The notes beneath the pieces were generated by a model. The model ran no database searches. It was not told the DNA's origin and was given only the letters and a program-made list of their open reading frames with translations. DNA of 64,000 nt from NCBI GenBank assembly GCA_963723495.1, contig CAVRQR010000015.1, forward strand, positions 124,001 through 188,000, read 5' to 3'. This DNA is from Gp6-AA40 sp963723495. GTDB taxonomy: Bacteria; Acidobacteriota; Vicinamibacteria; Vicinamibacterales; UBA2999. The first letter of the stretch is position 1. Each line of letters begins with the position of its first letter. This document shows, piece after piece, positions 45,971-56,686 of this stretch. Made by a program: the position numbers and the translations under genes.

Positions 45971-47276
45971 TCACATGCCGATCGCGAAGAGGCTGCTCTC
46001 GGTCCGGATATACCAGCGGCCGTCGACCAGCGCCGGCGTGGCGAGCGTGCCTTCGCCGATGCGGTTGGTACGAAGCAGCTCGAAGGTGGGTCCTGCCTTC
46101 AGCACGAACGTCTCCCCTTCGTCGTTGGTGAAGAAGATCTTGCCATCGACGGCGACCGGTGAAGCCGAGAAGCCTTCGCGCCGCGCGACACCGAGCCGGT
46201 TCTGCCACATCACCTTCCCGCTCGTCGCATCGAAGCTCGTCACGATGCTCTGCATGTCGTTGACCATGTAGAGGTGCTCGCCATACAGAATCGGCGAAGG
46301 CACGAACGGCGATCCACGCGGGCTCGTCCACGCGAGGTGGCTGCGCGTGACGTCACCCTTGCCGCCGGGCCGAATCGCGAGTGTCGGACCTGCGCGCCCT
46401 GACGAACAGAACACCATGCCGTAGCCGACGACAGGCGTTGGAATCACCTCGTATGTCGTCCCACCGCAGCTCCACAGCTCAGCGCCGGTATCGGGGTTGT
46501 ATGCCTGCACCCTGAGCTGTCCATTCACGATGATCTCGTCGTGATCGACGACGCGAACGGCGATCGGTGTGCCCCAGCCGACGTTCGCCTCTCGTGGCGT
46601 GGACCAGAGCGTCTTCCCCGTCCGGGTATCGAAGGCGGCGATGAACGAGTTGCGTGACTGGTCCTGATACAGGATCAGGCGATCCTTGTAGAGCAATGGC
46701 GATCCGGCGGTGCCGTGATACGCCTCCATCGGGCCGAGGTCGCGATGCCAGACCTGCTTGCCGTTCATGTCGAGCGCCAGCAGCCCTCTGGGACCGAACG
46801 AGGCATACACGCGCTGCCCGTCGGTAGCCGGCGTGGCTGACGCGAATCCGTTCTTGTAGTGATTGCCGTAAGGAGTGCGCCCGTCGGGGGCAAAGGTCTC
46901 CCAGATCTTCATGCCGTCCGAGCGTCGATACGCCACGACCGAGAGCCGGCGGCCCCCATCATAGGCGGTCGTCAAAAAAATGCGATCGCCCCAGACAATG
47001 GGCGACGAGTTGCCGCTGCCGGGCACCGGCACCTTCCACTTGACGTTCTCCGTGCCCGACCAGCTGTCCGGATAGCCTGTTCCGCTGACCACTCCCTGAC
47101 CCGATGGGCCGCGCCAGCGCGCCCAGTATTTCGCCCCTTCACCGCTGTCACCCACCATCTGCACCGCCGGCGCCGGCTGCTGCCCTGTCGAGCTCGAGCG
47201 ACGGAAGCAGGATCGCGGCGGCCGCGATCGAGACGAAGATCATCCGCACGATGGAAGAGGTGCCCCTGTTGCTCAT
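45971..47276 (-). CDS. Secreted PQQ-like beta-propeller protein (frame broken at signal peptide)
   Basis: An exported propeller of about 435 residues. ATG 47276 overlaps the previous stop (ATGA) and opens a signal peptide (MIFVSIAAAAILLPSLEL). A one-base shift near 47190 leads into QQPAPAVQMVGDSGEGAKYW and the entry motif ARWRGPSGQGVVSGTGYPD. Blade motifs are SDGMKIWETF, NGKQVWHRDL, TGKTLWSTPR, TGAELWSCGG and SGKVMWQNRL. VKWKVPVPGSGNSSPIVWGD is a typical first blade. It is the last gene of the 14-kb operon. Function unknown. Confidence 0.82.
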
Positions 47277-48752
47277 TTGTTGACCCGCAGATCGAATGCC
47301 GCCATTTCAGCGAGGTTCCGAACCAGGAGATATCCACCGGCAATCGCTGGCACGTTCCACGTCTTGCCTTCGAGCACGGAAACCGGGTGATTTCCTCGTG
47401 TCGATCGGGGGTTGCACGGACGAGCGCAAGATCGCCGTCTTCGGTCAGGACGATCAGATTGTTACCGGCAAGGAGGACCTGGCCATACCCATATCGGCCG
47501 CCCTTCCACTTGATCTCACCGGTTTCGGCGTCCATAGCGGCAAGGATCCCTTCGTCGAGGCCGTAGATCACCCCGTCGCGCAGGACCGATCCGGAGAATC
47601 GATTCTTCATCCGGTTGTTGCGCCAGACCTCTCGCACCGAGAAACGCTCGCCGTCTCTGCTCAACTCCATCATGGCACAGCCAGCGCCGTAACTTGCCGA
47701 GACGAACACGCGGTTGTCGCCGATGACGAGTGGCTGCGCCGCGTTGATCCCGTTGTAGGTCGGGAATGGATATTCCCACAACACCTTCCCGTCACCCGGC
47801 ACGAGGCCCATCATTCGTGTCGCGCTGACGACCAGAAGTTGCCGCACACCATTGAGCGTCACCAGCATCGGCGATCAGTACGCCTGCTTGTCACCGAGCG
47901 CCGACCAGGTGCGCTTCCCGGTGTGCCGGTCGTAGCCAACGATCGACTTGCCCATTGGTACCACCAGGCAGGACGATCACCGTGTCATCGACAATGAGCG
48001 GCGCGGCGGCCATGCCCCAGTCCAGGTTGCGCGCCGTCGCTGTCGGTGAGGATGTTCGTGCGCCACAGCACTTTCCCGCTGGCCTCGTCGAGCGCGCGCA
48101 GCTCGCCGGTCGCGCCAAGCGCGTACACTCGCCCGTCGGACCAGGTCGGCGTTGCTCTGGGACCGTCTCCGCCCATCGACTCGCGGAACTCGGCCGACCA
48201 CGTGTTGGTCCAGAGCTCGCGGCCGGTTGGCACCTCGTACGCCGCAACCACCTCCTGCGATCCTCGCTGCTCGATCGTGAAGGCGCGTCCGCGCGCGACG
48301 ACAAACGATGCGTATCCGCCACCGACCGGCTGCTTCCACAGCGGTGTCAGCCCTGCCGCCGGCCAATCGGCAAGCACCGGCACTTCCTGGTATGTCCCGT
48401 CGCGTTTCGGGCCGCGGAAGTCGGTCCAGTACGGAGCCGGCTCGGCTGACGCGACCGCCGCAGTCCTGGTGTTCAGCCCAGGTGCGGTCGTTCCCGGCTC
48501 GATGCTGGGCGCTGCCGCGGCAGCTGACGCAGCTGCGGGTTGCGATGCCGGAACGGGAGCCGTCACCCGCTGCGCCTCGCGATGACGCTCGATTCGCTCC
48601 GCCTGGATCTGGCTCGACTCGACGAACGTCGGACGTGGCACACCGCCCCCGTCCATGACGAACCGCAGCCCGACGAACTGGTAGAGCGCCCCGCCAAGCA
48701 CGAGGAGCCCGGCGAGCGCGAAGGCGATGAACTTCAGGATCCTGCGAATCAC
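47273..48752 (-). pseudogene. PQQ-like beta-propeller protein with N-terminal membrane anchor, multiply broken
   Basis: GTG 48752 overlaps the previous stop. The N-terminus is an uncleaved-looking anchor (ILKFIAFALAGLLVLGGALY), then a long Ala/Pro-rich linker (about residues 50-100) and a propeller beginning WTDFRGPKRDGTYQEVP. Frame changes occur near 48030, 47960 and 47370. An in-frame TGA at 47875-47877 interrupts GDKQAY-stop-SPMLVTL. The rest reads YPFPTYNGINAAQPLVIGDN and ends AFDLRVNK, overlapping the next start. The protein is continuous in homology despite this, so sequence error is as likely as decay. Confidence 0.7.
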
Positions 48753-50030
48753 TCGGTACTCCGTGCTCCTGCCTGTCTCTGTCCGATCGCATAGATGAAC
48801 GACGCGGTGCGCACGAAGATCTGCCCATCGGAGACGGCCGGCGAGCTCAGCGTGTAGTCCTGCAGATCGTTTTCCGCCAGCAGCTCGAACTTGGGCCCCG
48901 ATCGAATGACCGTCGTGACCCCGTCTTCGTCGGTGATGTAGATCTTCCCGTCGGCCAGCACCGCCGATCCGCTGTAGGTCGCGTTGCGCAGACGCTGTGG
49001 TCCGTAGACGACCTTTCCACTCTTCGCCTCGAGAACGTAGAGAATTCCGCGATCATTGATCGAGTACAGATACGTCCCATCGGTGACCGGCGTCGGCACG
49101 TCGGGGCCGTTGTTGAAGGACCACAGCACGTGCGAGGCCGTCACGTCGCCGCGGCCACCGGGCTTCAATGCCAGCAACGGGCGCTCACGCGATGGTGCAA
49201 ACAGCAGATCGCCGTGCACGACCGGCGACGCGACGATCCGGAAGGCGCCGTTGTTGGTCGGATTGAGGCCGTCGGCTCGCCAGAGTTCCTTGCCGGTCGC
49301 GGGCTCGTGGCCCGTCACCACGTCACCACCGGTGATGACAATCTCCGTCGATGTTGCCGTAGCGCAGGAGAGCCGGCGTCGTGTACGCGTCCGGCGATTC
49401 GAAGCGCGCTCGAGTCGGACGGAGCACACGCCAGATCGTCTTGCCGGTCGCCTTGTCGATCCGCAGCAGGTAGGACGGATCGTCGGTGTGCATGCCGTGA
49501 AGAACCTGCACGTACAGCGAATCCTCGAACAGCAGCGGCGACGAGGCGTATCCCCACTGGAGGCCGAATCGTCCGTAATCCGTTTGTATGTCGCGCGCCC
49601 ACAGCTCCTTGCCTGCAAAATCGAACGCCTTGAGCACGCCGGTCCCGGTCATGACCCACACCGACCGTCCATCGGTCACCGGCGATGGTGATGACATCTG
49701 CTGCTTCATCATCCGGCGGTTGCCGTCGCCGAGCGGACGTTTCCAGCGCACCGCACCGTTTGCGCGATCCACTGCCCACAGCGCCAGGCTGGAGCCTTCG
49801 CCGACGTTCAGGAAGACGTGATCGCCCCATACGATCGGCGTTGCGCCGGAGCGTTCCGGCATCGCGAGCTTCCAGGTGACGTTCTCCGTGGTTGACCACC
49901 GCACCGGCAGGTTCTTCTCCGCGCTGATGCCGTTGAGCGAAGGGCCACGCCACTGCGGCCAGTGTTCGGCCTGAATGTTTGAGACTCCGAATATGAAGAC
50001 CGATAGAAGGACTCCCAGCGACTTCCTCAT
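48749..50030 (-). CDS. Secreted PQQ-like beta-propeller protein (frame broken)
   Basis: An exported propeller of about 427 residues. The signal peptide (SLGVLLSVFIFGVSNIQAE) is followed by HWPQWRGPSLNGISAEKNLP. Blades show NGAVRWKRPL, AGKELWARDI, TGKTIWRVL and TGKELWRADG. One break near 49345 joins TTPALLRYGN to EIVITGGDVVTGHEPATGKE. The later part contains FNNGPDVPTPVTDGTYLYSI and ends in YAIGQRQAGARSTE. It starts four bases after the permease stop and its own stop overlaps the next start, so it is firmly in the operon. Confidence 0.83.
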
Positions 50031-50034
50031 CCAG

Positions 50035-53000
50035 CTACTCCGATCGGAGAGAGGCGAGCAGCGGCATGCGTGTCGCTGCCCGCAGAGCGATTACCGAGGA
50101 TAACAGACCGGTCATGAGCACTGCGATCATCAGCAGAGCACTTCCGCTCGTGAACGGCAGACGACTGCCGCGCTCGGCGACTGCCGGGGCAATCGCCAGC
50201 GCGGCGGAAAGCGCGCCGGCCGTCAGCCCTGCAACGAGCAGCAGCACGTTTTCCGCGACCACCATCGCCATGACGTGCGCGCGCCGGTAGCCGACCGCCC
50301 CAAGCAGAGCCAGTTCACGCTTGCGCTCGAGCACATTACGCAAGAGCACTGTCGCCAGCCCGAAGGTGCCGAGAAGAAGGCCAAGCCCACCCAGCGTCTG
50401 GAACGTCGAGAGGTACGTGTTCTCGACGCGATGGAACTGAGCCAGCCGTGCCGCGGTCCCGGTGACGCTGCGCGCCAAGATCGGCGAACCCGTCCTCGAG
50501 CGTGGATTCGAGGTCCGCCATCGGCGCCTCTCCGGCTCGCACGAGCAGCACTCTGAAGCCATCCTGTTCCGGGAACAGCTTCAGAAACGACTCCTCCGCC
50601 ATCAGCAACTCGCCCTGGAAGATGCTGTCGCGCAACGCGGCCACCAGGCGCAGGCGGATCTCGCCGTCACCTCGCGGCAGCACGATCTCGTCCCCGAGCT
50701 TCTTGTGAAGTACATAGGTCATCGAGTTGGCATCGGCGATCACCGGAATGGCGCCGTCCGCCTCGCTCCTCTCGAGCAGGAGCCAGGGATTCACACGCTC
50801 GGCCTCGGTCTCGGCCAGACTGCTCTGAAACGCGAAGCGTCCCTCTTGCAGGAAACTCTGGCGCTGCCGCAACGATCCGTGGACTTCTCGGCTCGTACAA
50901 ATTCAAGCAGCTCGCATCGTCACCGGGCAGCAGGCGCAGTGGTTCGAAGGTGACCGATGGATCGAGATTGAACAGGTTGAGCGCCTCGCGCCCCTCGCGC
51001 GTATTCGGGTCCTGCACCACCGGAAGCAGCGTCTCGATCAACAAGTCGTAGCCGCCGACACCCGATCGCGGCCCCGTGTCGGTTAGTTGATCGCCACGCC
51101 GAAACGCCTCGACCGAGATGAGGATGAACGTCGCCGCGGCGATGACAGCAATCGACAGCACACTGCGTCCAGGGCGATACGTTGCCGTTCGCATCCCCAG
51201 CATCGACACCGACAGCCAGCCATGACCGTAGATCGCACTGCGCGCCCGATGCCTGAGCCACCAGGCTGCCGCGCACAACGACGCCAGCAAGAGCGCCGAA
51301 CCGGCCCCGAAGAATGCTCCGACGCGATCGATCGCGCCGGCCGTCGCGCCCACGATCAGCAACACGGCCACGAGAGCCAGCGTCACCGTGGCAATCGGCC
51401 ACCTCCACTGACGCAAGGCCCCAGGAACCCACGAACCGTTCTTTGGGAGTTGGGAGTTGGACAGTTGGGAGTTTTCAATCGTCCCCATGAGCAGGCTGCG
51501 TTCCGAGATGCGACCAAGCGCTCGCAACGTCCACCAGATGCAGGCAATCGCTGCCACGACGCCGCCAACAGCACCGGCGGCGATCGACGCCGGTGAGACA
51601 TGCAGCGTGAGCGCTGTGGTTCCGACGGCATCGACCCACCACGAGCGGAGCCCGAACATCATCAGCCACGCGTAGCCGATCGCACCGACGACGCCGAGGA
51701 TGCTGCCAATCACAGCCAGCAGCACACCTTCCTGCAGGAACAACCACCGGACACGGGCGGGACCCACGCCCACCGCTCTGAGCAGCCCCACCTCGCGACA
51801 CGCGCTGTTCGATACCCAGCTTGAAGAACAGGACCACGAGCAAGAGCGCCGACACGACGATGAAGAAGCTGAAGTAGACGAAGTACTCACCGAAGTCCGT
51901 GGCGCCGCGTGAAGCCTCGAGGCCCTGCTGGCGCACGTCGATTACGGCGACGCCGAGAGCGAGCGGGTCGGCGGCGGCACGAAGCCGCTGGATGTATTGG
52001 TCGCGCGCGGCCGTCAGCGATTGACCGGCTTCCGGTCTCACGCGAATCGACGTCATCGATCCATATCGCGTCTGCCACAACGGCTGCCCCGTTTCCAGCG
52101 AGACGAACGCCTTCGGCGTCGTGCGATATCTCTCCCAGTACTCCTCATCCACCTTGCGGATGCGGCGCAGGTCGACGGGAAACGGAGGATTCCAGTCGTC
52201 GAGCGTCGGCGAATCGGTAATCCCCGGGTAGGTCGGCGCCATGTTTCGATCGCCACGCTCGATCGGCACGACACCCGACACCGTCATCGTTGTCGTCCTG
52301 GTGACGAGTCGCCCCGGTTCTTCCCAAGCGTAGTACTCCATCGTCACGACGTCACCACCCCTGGCCTGCAGTTCTTTGGCAGCCCAGTCGTTCAAGACGA
52401 TGGAGGCTTGAGGTGTGATTGAGGCAGGCTGGGTGATCGGCTCGATGGTTCTGAGGTCGAGCGCGGTTACGAGAGAATATGGAACCTCGCGCTCGCCAAG
52501 TCGGATGCTGTTGGCGAGGTACGTGAACAGCGGGCTCGCCTGCATCGCGGTGCCTTTGAGCGCATCCATCGCCGCGCTCGCATGCGCATCGTCCAGGACG
52601 CCCGCGGTCGCGCCGACCACGAGCACGCCAGCGGGATCGGCGGTTTCAAGCAGATAACCCAGATCTTCGAGCTGGGCCTGCCGCCTGACGAGATCGCGCA
52701 GGGTTGCGGCGGCATCGGCAGGTGGACTCAGCCCGCTTGACACGAGGATCGTGTTCACACGGCCGCCGATGTCGAGGTCCCGCTGCAGCCGCGAGAGCGG
52801 CACGAACACCGCCGAGACTTCACCTTGTTGTGCCTCCAGCGAAAACTCACCGAGCGATTCGACCGGCAACACCCTGGCGATGGTGAGCCGCACCGACTGC
52901 CCCACGGTGTCGCGCTGGCCGTGCAGCGACTCGAGCGGGATGTCGGTCGGGCGCTGCACGCGGACGAGAATCGCCTCGCCTGCGCTCGCACCGAGCTGTC

Positions 53001-53445
53001 GCGCGAGCGCAGGGCTGATGAAGGCTTCTCTATCCTCCGGGCCGCTGATGCCTGACACGCCGTGGAAGCGCCAGAAGCGATCGTCCACGCCGTAGACTCT
53101 CGCCTGCGCAACACGACGTCCTTCGTTTTGCGCCGCGATCATCCCCTGCGCGATGACCAGGGGCACTGCAGCCGAGAAACCCTGCTTGAACTCGGCCTGG
53201 GTCGCCAGGTCCTGCGCCAGCTGCTCCCGAAAGAGATTCGCCGATGCGATGACCTGATCCGTTCGACCCAGACGGCCGAGGAGCAGGTCGCGCAGACTGC
53301 CGCGGACGGAGTCCCCCACGAGCAGCGCGCCCGCGAGCACCGCAACAGCGGTGGCAACACCCAGCACCACCGCCACGTTCGTGCGCCAGTAGTACGTCAG
53401 GCTGCGGAGGACTATCTGCCGTGGGCGCATACCTGCGCTTCCCAT
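50035..53445 (-). CDS. Large FtsX/MacB-type ABC transporter permease, two modules (frame broken)
   Basis: A reconstructed permease of about 1,135 residues. The N-terminal half (ATG 53445) has a first helix (VAVVLGVATAVAVLAGALLV), a large periplasmic MacB-type domain, and an FtsX segment (EYFVYFSFFIVVSALLLVVL). A break near 51800 leads to EVGLLRAVGVGPARVRWLFL and more helices. The second module follows a short linker. Breaks near 50890 and 50470 lead through NPWLLLERSEADGAIPVIAD to the final FtsX domain (ERKRELALLGAVGYRRAHVM). Its natural partner is the LolD-like ATPase at 58329 in the same operon. Such pairs move lipoproteins or do mechanical work on periplasmic proteins rather than import solutes. 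Confidence 0.83.
51443..51477. repeat. Single-armed TTGGGAG heptamer repeat inside the permease gene
   Basis: TTGGGAG-TTGGGAG-TTGGACAG-TTGGGAG lies within coding sequence and is read on the minus strand as ENSQLSNSQLPK, located in the linker between the two permease modules. It is one arm of the element family seen at 26134 and 40808, without a facing arm. Confidence 0.75.
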
Positions 53446-53481
53446 TTGACCGTGAAGATACTCGACCGGTGTGCCATCCGT

Positions 53482-54330
53482 TTATAGTCCCGCCTGATAC
53501 CCGGCCCTGGCATTGACGTTCACGCGCCGGCCTTTGACGCGAACGTCCAGCCGATGCCAGCCGGTGGGCGAGACGCCACGAGGTGAGAAGCTCAGAATGT
53601 AGCGCTGGCGGAATTCCTCGAGGATTCGCAGAAACGTCTGCGACAGGTCACGCGTCGACTCGACCTCGAGGACGGCGCCTCCCGTCAGCTTGGCGAGATC
53701 CTTCAGAAAGGTGGGACTGATGCGGTTGCGCATCGCGACGCCGTACACCACGACATCGGATCGCCGCGCCGCCTGGAGCACGGCAGCAGGAGAAAGAAAG
53801 CTCGCCGTATCGACACCATCGCTGAACACGATCAATAGACTCCGCCCCACGTCGGCGCTGGCAAGCGCGAGCGCGCCGGACGCGCCGTCTACGAGCGAGG
53901 TCTGCCCTGAAGGCTCCACGCTTGCCAGGGCCTGGCGGATGCGAGGAATGTCGCCAGTCAATTCATGCGGAAGGCGGACGACGTGGCTGAACGTCAGAAG
54001 CGCTGCCCGATCGTCGCCGGCGAGTCGCTGCAGCAGCGCATCACCGGCGCGGCGCAAATGATCCAGGCGCTCTCCGCTGACGCTCGCACTGATATCGAGA
54101 CCGAGAATCACATTCAGGGGAAGTTTCTCGAGGCTGACGAAGTCCACCTCCTGCAGGACGCCCTCGTCGCGGACCTCGAAGTCCTGCGGTCGAAGGCCGC
54201 GCACGACCTGGCCGCGGTCTGTAACGAGTACGTCCACACGAATGGCATCGACTCGCGACGAGAACGTTGGCTGCTGCGCCCCAACAGCGGCGGTGCTCAG
54301 GGCGACGGCGATCCCAAGAACGGCTTTCAC
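53482..54330 (-). CDS. Secreted von Willebrand factor A-domain protein (VWFA-related Acidobacterial domain)
   Basis: A 282-residue exported protein of the TIGR03436-like acidobacterial VWA family. GTG 54330 overlaps the TPR stop (GTGA) and gives the signal peptide VLGIAVALSTAAVGAQ. An N-terminal beta-segment (VDAIRVDVLVTDRGQVVRGL, DFEVRDEGVLQEVDFVSLE) precedes the VWA domain with an intact MIDAS motif DISASVSG, the conserved Thr region (GQTSLVDGASGAL) and FSDGVDTASFLS. It ends ILSFSPRGVSPTGWHRLDVR. It probably binds a divalent cation and a protein partner in the periplasm or at the surface. A TPR gene precedes it and the permease follows. Confidence 0.88.
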   Translation of the reverse strand: MKAVLGIAVALSTAAVGAQQPTFSSRVDAIRVDVLVTDRGQVVRGLRPQDFEVRDEGVLQEVDFVSLEKLPLNVILGLDISASVSGERLDHLRRAGDALLQRLAGDDRAALLTFSHVVRLPHELTGDIPRIRQALASVEPSGQTSLVDGASGALALASADVGRSLLIVFSDGVDTASFLSPAAVLQAARRSDVVVYGVAMRNRISPTFLKDLAKLTGGAVLEVESTRDLSQTFLRILEEFRQRYILSFSPRGVSPTGWHRLDVRVKGRRVNVNARAGYQAGL

Positions 54331-55661
54331 CGCGACTCCGTCCGGACTTGTTCGTACAGCGCGGTGACGATGCCCTCGAGGTCGCGCGTCTGTGAGGTGT
54401 AGTAGCTCCACCACGGATCGTCCGCGAGCTGTGGTTCGTCTCGACTGAGTACGGGCTGAATCGCCGCCAGCGCCTCTGCGCGGTTCCCAAGACTCGCGGC
54501 CAGAGTGCCGAGCGCCAACTGCGGTGACTGCGCGCGTGGATACAGGTCGGCCGCGCGCGAATACGCCTTCCGCGCCTCGTCGCCGAGGCCCAGTGCGTCC
54601 GCCTCAGCACCGAGGAACATGTTGCCGTAGTACAGGAGCAACCGGTTCTTCGTCTCCATCGTCGCGCGACGCAGTTCGACGATCGCTTCCTTATGACGAC
54701 CTCGCCGGCCGAGGATACGACCTAAACGGATTCGCGCCTCGTTTCGGCGCGGCTCGCGCTCGAGAGACTCGCGGAACAGCCGCTCCGCCCTCCCCAACTC
54801 GTCGTCCTCGGTTCCAACCAGGTTGAACAGATCCCGCGCAAGGTTCGTTGACTGGAGAGTGTTCTGAACCTGTGGACCGCTGAACCACTCGCGGGCGCAG
54901 GCAGCGAAGAAGAGCATCTCGGAATCACGAGGGAAGAGTTGCACGGATCGATCGACATGCCACGCCTCCATCTGTTCAGTCGCCTGCATGTAGCCGTTGA
55001 CCGCCAGGTACCAGCGGCGAACAGTCTCGTCCGCGCCCGGATCCGACCCCAGCTTGCGCGTGTTCCCGGGGCGAACCCGGTCGAGCAACCGTCTACCCAT
55101 CTCCCATTGAACGCCGGCATCATCGACGCCGGTCTGTTGACCGTCGGCGAGAAACAGCATGATCGAACCGGTCCGCGGACGGCGTGCCGGATCCTGGTTG
55201 GCGGTCTCGCCGCCGACCATCGCGATGTCCGAGTGAAGCACTGCCCCCCGCTTCAGAACCCGATTTTCCCCACCCCGATCGATCACTTCCTTCGCGATCG
55301 TCTGGAGGCGTCTGAGTTCGTCCCGGCCATACGGAATGATTCTCGTGCGAAGCCGAGGCTGCGATACGTGGAAGATGCCGCTGAATGGTTCGGGCTCGAC
55401 TGGTGTCGAGAAGACGTGGATGTCGGGTTCGCGAACCAGGCTGACAACCGTTCCGACGTCCATCCACACGAACCACAACGTGTTCCGGTCCCACGATGCG
55501 ACGCGCTGCAAGGGCTCGTCGACCTCGCCGAGCTCGTGCTGCTCGACTGCCTCGAGCCACTGCCGCAGTCGATCCACCCGGTCAGGAGTTCGGTCCTGTC
55601 CACCCGCAGTCAGGCCAGCCCACAGCATCATGCTGACGACGATGGCTGGGCGTGGCTTCAC
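54327..55661 (-). CDS. Secreted TPR-repeat protein
   Basis: A 444-residue protein starting at GTG 55661 with a signal peptide (AIVVSMMLWAGLTAGGQ). The N-terminal half (VDRLRQWLEAVEQHELGEVD, WDRNTLWFVWMDVGTVVSLV) is a domain seen with acidobacterial VWA proteins, as I recall them. The C-terminal part (about residues 270-420) holds TPR-like helices: LGRAERLFRESLEREPRRNE, ARIRLGRILGRRGRHKEAIV, DEARKAYSRAADLYPRAQSP and LGNRAEALAAIQPVLSRDEP. It is likely a periplasmic adaptor for the VWA protein, with which it is translationally coupled. Confidence 0.82.
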   Translation of the reverse strand: MKPRPAIVVSMMLWAGLTAGGQDRTPDRVDRLRQWLEAVEQHELGEVDEPLQRVASWDRNTLWFVWMDVGTVVSLVREPDIHVFSTPVEPEPFSGIFHVSQPRLRTRIIPYGRDELRRLQTIAKEVIDRGGENRVLKRGAVLHSDIAMVGGETANQDPARRPRTGSIMLFLADGQQTGVDDAGVQWEMGRRLLDRVRPGNTRKLGSDPGADETVRRWYLAVNGYMQATEQMEAWHVDRSVQLFPRDSEMLFFAACAREWFSGPQVQNTLQSTNLARDLFNLVGTEDDELGRAERLFRESLEREPRRNEARIRLGRILGRRGRHKEAIVELRRATMETKNRLLLYYGNMFLGAEADALGLGDEARKAYSRAADLYPRAQSPQLALGTLAASLGNRAEALAAIQPVLSRDEPQLADDPWWSYYTSQTRDLEGIVTALYEQVRTESR

Positions 55662-55675
55662 GATGGTTCCGATCG

Positions 55676-56686
55676 TTAATCGAGTTTCAGCAGCCGGACG
55701 GCGTTACGCCAATAGATCTGCTCGCGCTCCTCGGTCGTGATCGGCAGACGATCGACGATGGCGATCGTATCGCGGATGTACTGACGCCCGCCTTGCGGAT
55801 CGAATGGCGCGTCGGAGGCGAAGAGGACCTGATCAACCCCGAAAAAGCGCAGGCCGCATACCGTCGCATCGTAGGCGCCGAAGAGCGCCGTGTCGGCGTA
55901 GAACATCTTGAAGTAGTCGAGCGGGCGCTTCTTCAGCTCCTTGAGGAGCTTCGTGTAGTCGCGATCCGAGGTGCGCGCGCCAAGCTGATCCCAGCCCGGG
56001 CCAACGCGCCCCTCGAAATAGGGAATCATGCCGCCCATGTGATGGGTGATGACCTTCAGGTTCGGGTGGCGGTCGAAAGTGCCGGAGAACACCAGCCTCG
56101 ACATCGCGACGCTCGACTCGTACGGCCATCCCAACGTCCACCAGATCTCGTAAAGCGACCGATCCTCTGTCGCGTAGTCGGCCATGTCCGCGCTGCGATA
56201 CGGGTGCAGCCAGATGGGAAAATCGCGCGCCGCCATGGCGGCGAAGATCGGCTGGAACGCCGGCAGGTCGAGCGGCTTGCCCTGAACGTTGCTGCACATC
56301 TGGATGCCACGAGCGTTGAGGCCGTCCATCGTCCGCTCCAGCTCCCGCATGGCCGCATCGGCGTCGTTCATCGGCAACGACGCGATGAAGCCGGGAAAGC
56401 GATCGGGGTAGCGCTGCACGAGCTCCGCCATCCCGTCGTTCCCGCGCTGCGCGAGGTCGACGGCATCGCTCAGGCTCGCGTACGCGTCCACCGGCGGCGT
56501 GGCAACCGAGAGGATCTGCTGATACTCCGGGTGCGCGTCCATGATCTCGAACCGCACGTCGAGATCGACCAGCATCGGTACGCCGCGTACCCGCTTGCCG
56601 ACGTCTTTCATCGTTCCAGCCAGCTCGCTCATCCGGTCGACGTAGCGTTTCGGGAAGATGTGGTTGAACACGTCGATCTTTCGCAT
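55676..56686 (-). CDS. ACMSD-like amidohydrolase (Amidohydro_2 family) with altered metal motif
   Basis: A 336-residue TIM-barrel protein related to aminocarboxymuconate-semialdehyde decarboxylase. The N-terminal metal motif reads DVFNHIFPKRY where the family normally has D-x-H-x-H; the first His is Phe. The other ligands remain: His in IWLHPYRSADM, His-His in KVITHHMGGMIPYFEGR and Asp in FASDAPFDPQGG. A GGGAG lies six bases before ATG 56686. No signal peptide, so cytoplasmic. It may decarboxylate or hydrolyse an aromatic-type acid, possibly with reduced metal binding. TPR gene follows after 14 bases. Confidence 0.82.
   Translation of the reverse strand: MRKIDVFNHIFPKRYVDRMSELAGTMKDVGKRVRGVPMLVDLDVRFEIMDAHPEYQQILSVATPPVDAYASLSDAVDLAQRGNDGMAELVQRYPDRFPGFIASLPMNDADAAMRELERTMDGLNARGIQMCSNVQGKPLDLPAFQPIFAAMAARDFPIWLHPYRSADMADYATEDRSLYEIWWTLGWPYESSVAMSRLVFSGTFDRHPNLKVITHHMGGMIPYFEGRVGPGWDQLGARTSDRDYTKLLKELKKRPLDYFKMFYADTALFGAYDATVCGLRFFGVDQVLFASDAPFDPQGGRQYIRDTIAIVDRLPITTEEREQIYWRNAVRLLKLD

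Noticed and set aside
47875..47877. Selenocysteine insertion at the in-frame TGA
   Set aside because: The position lies in a structural propeller blade, no SECIS-like hairpin directly follows, and the gene carries other frame damage.
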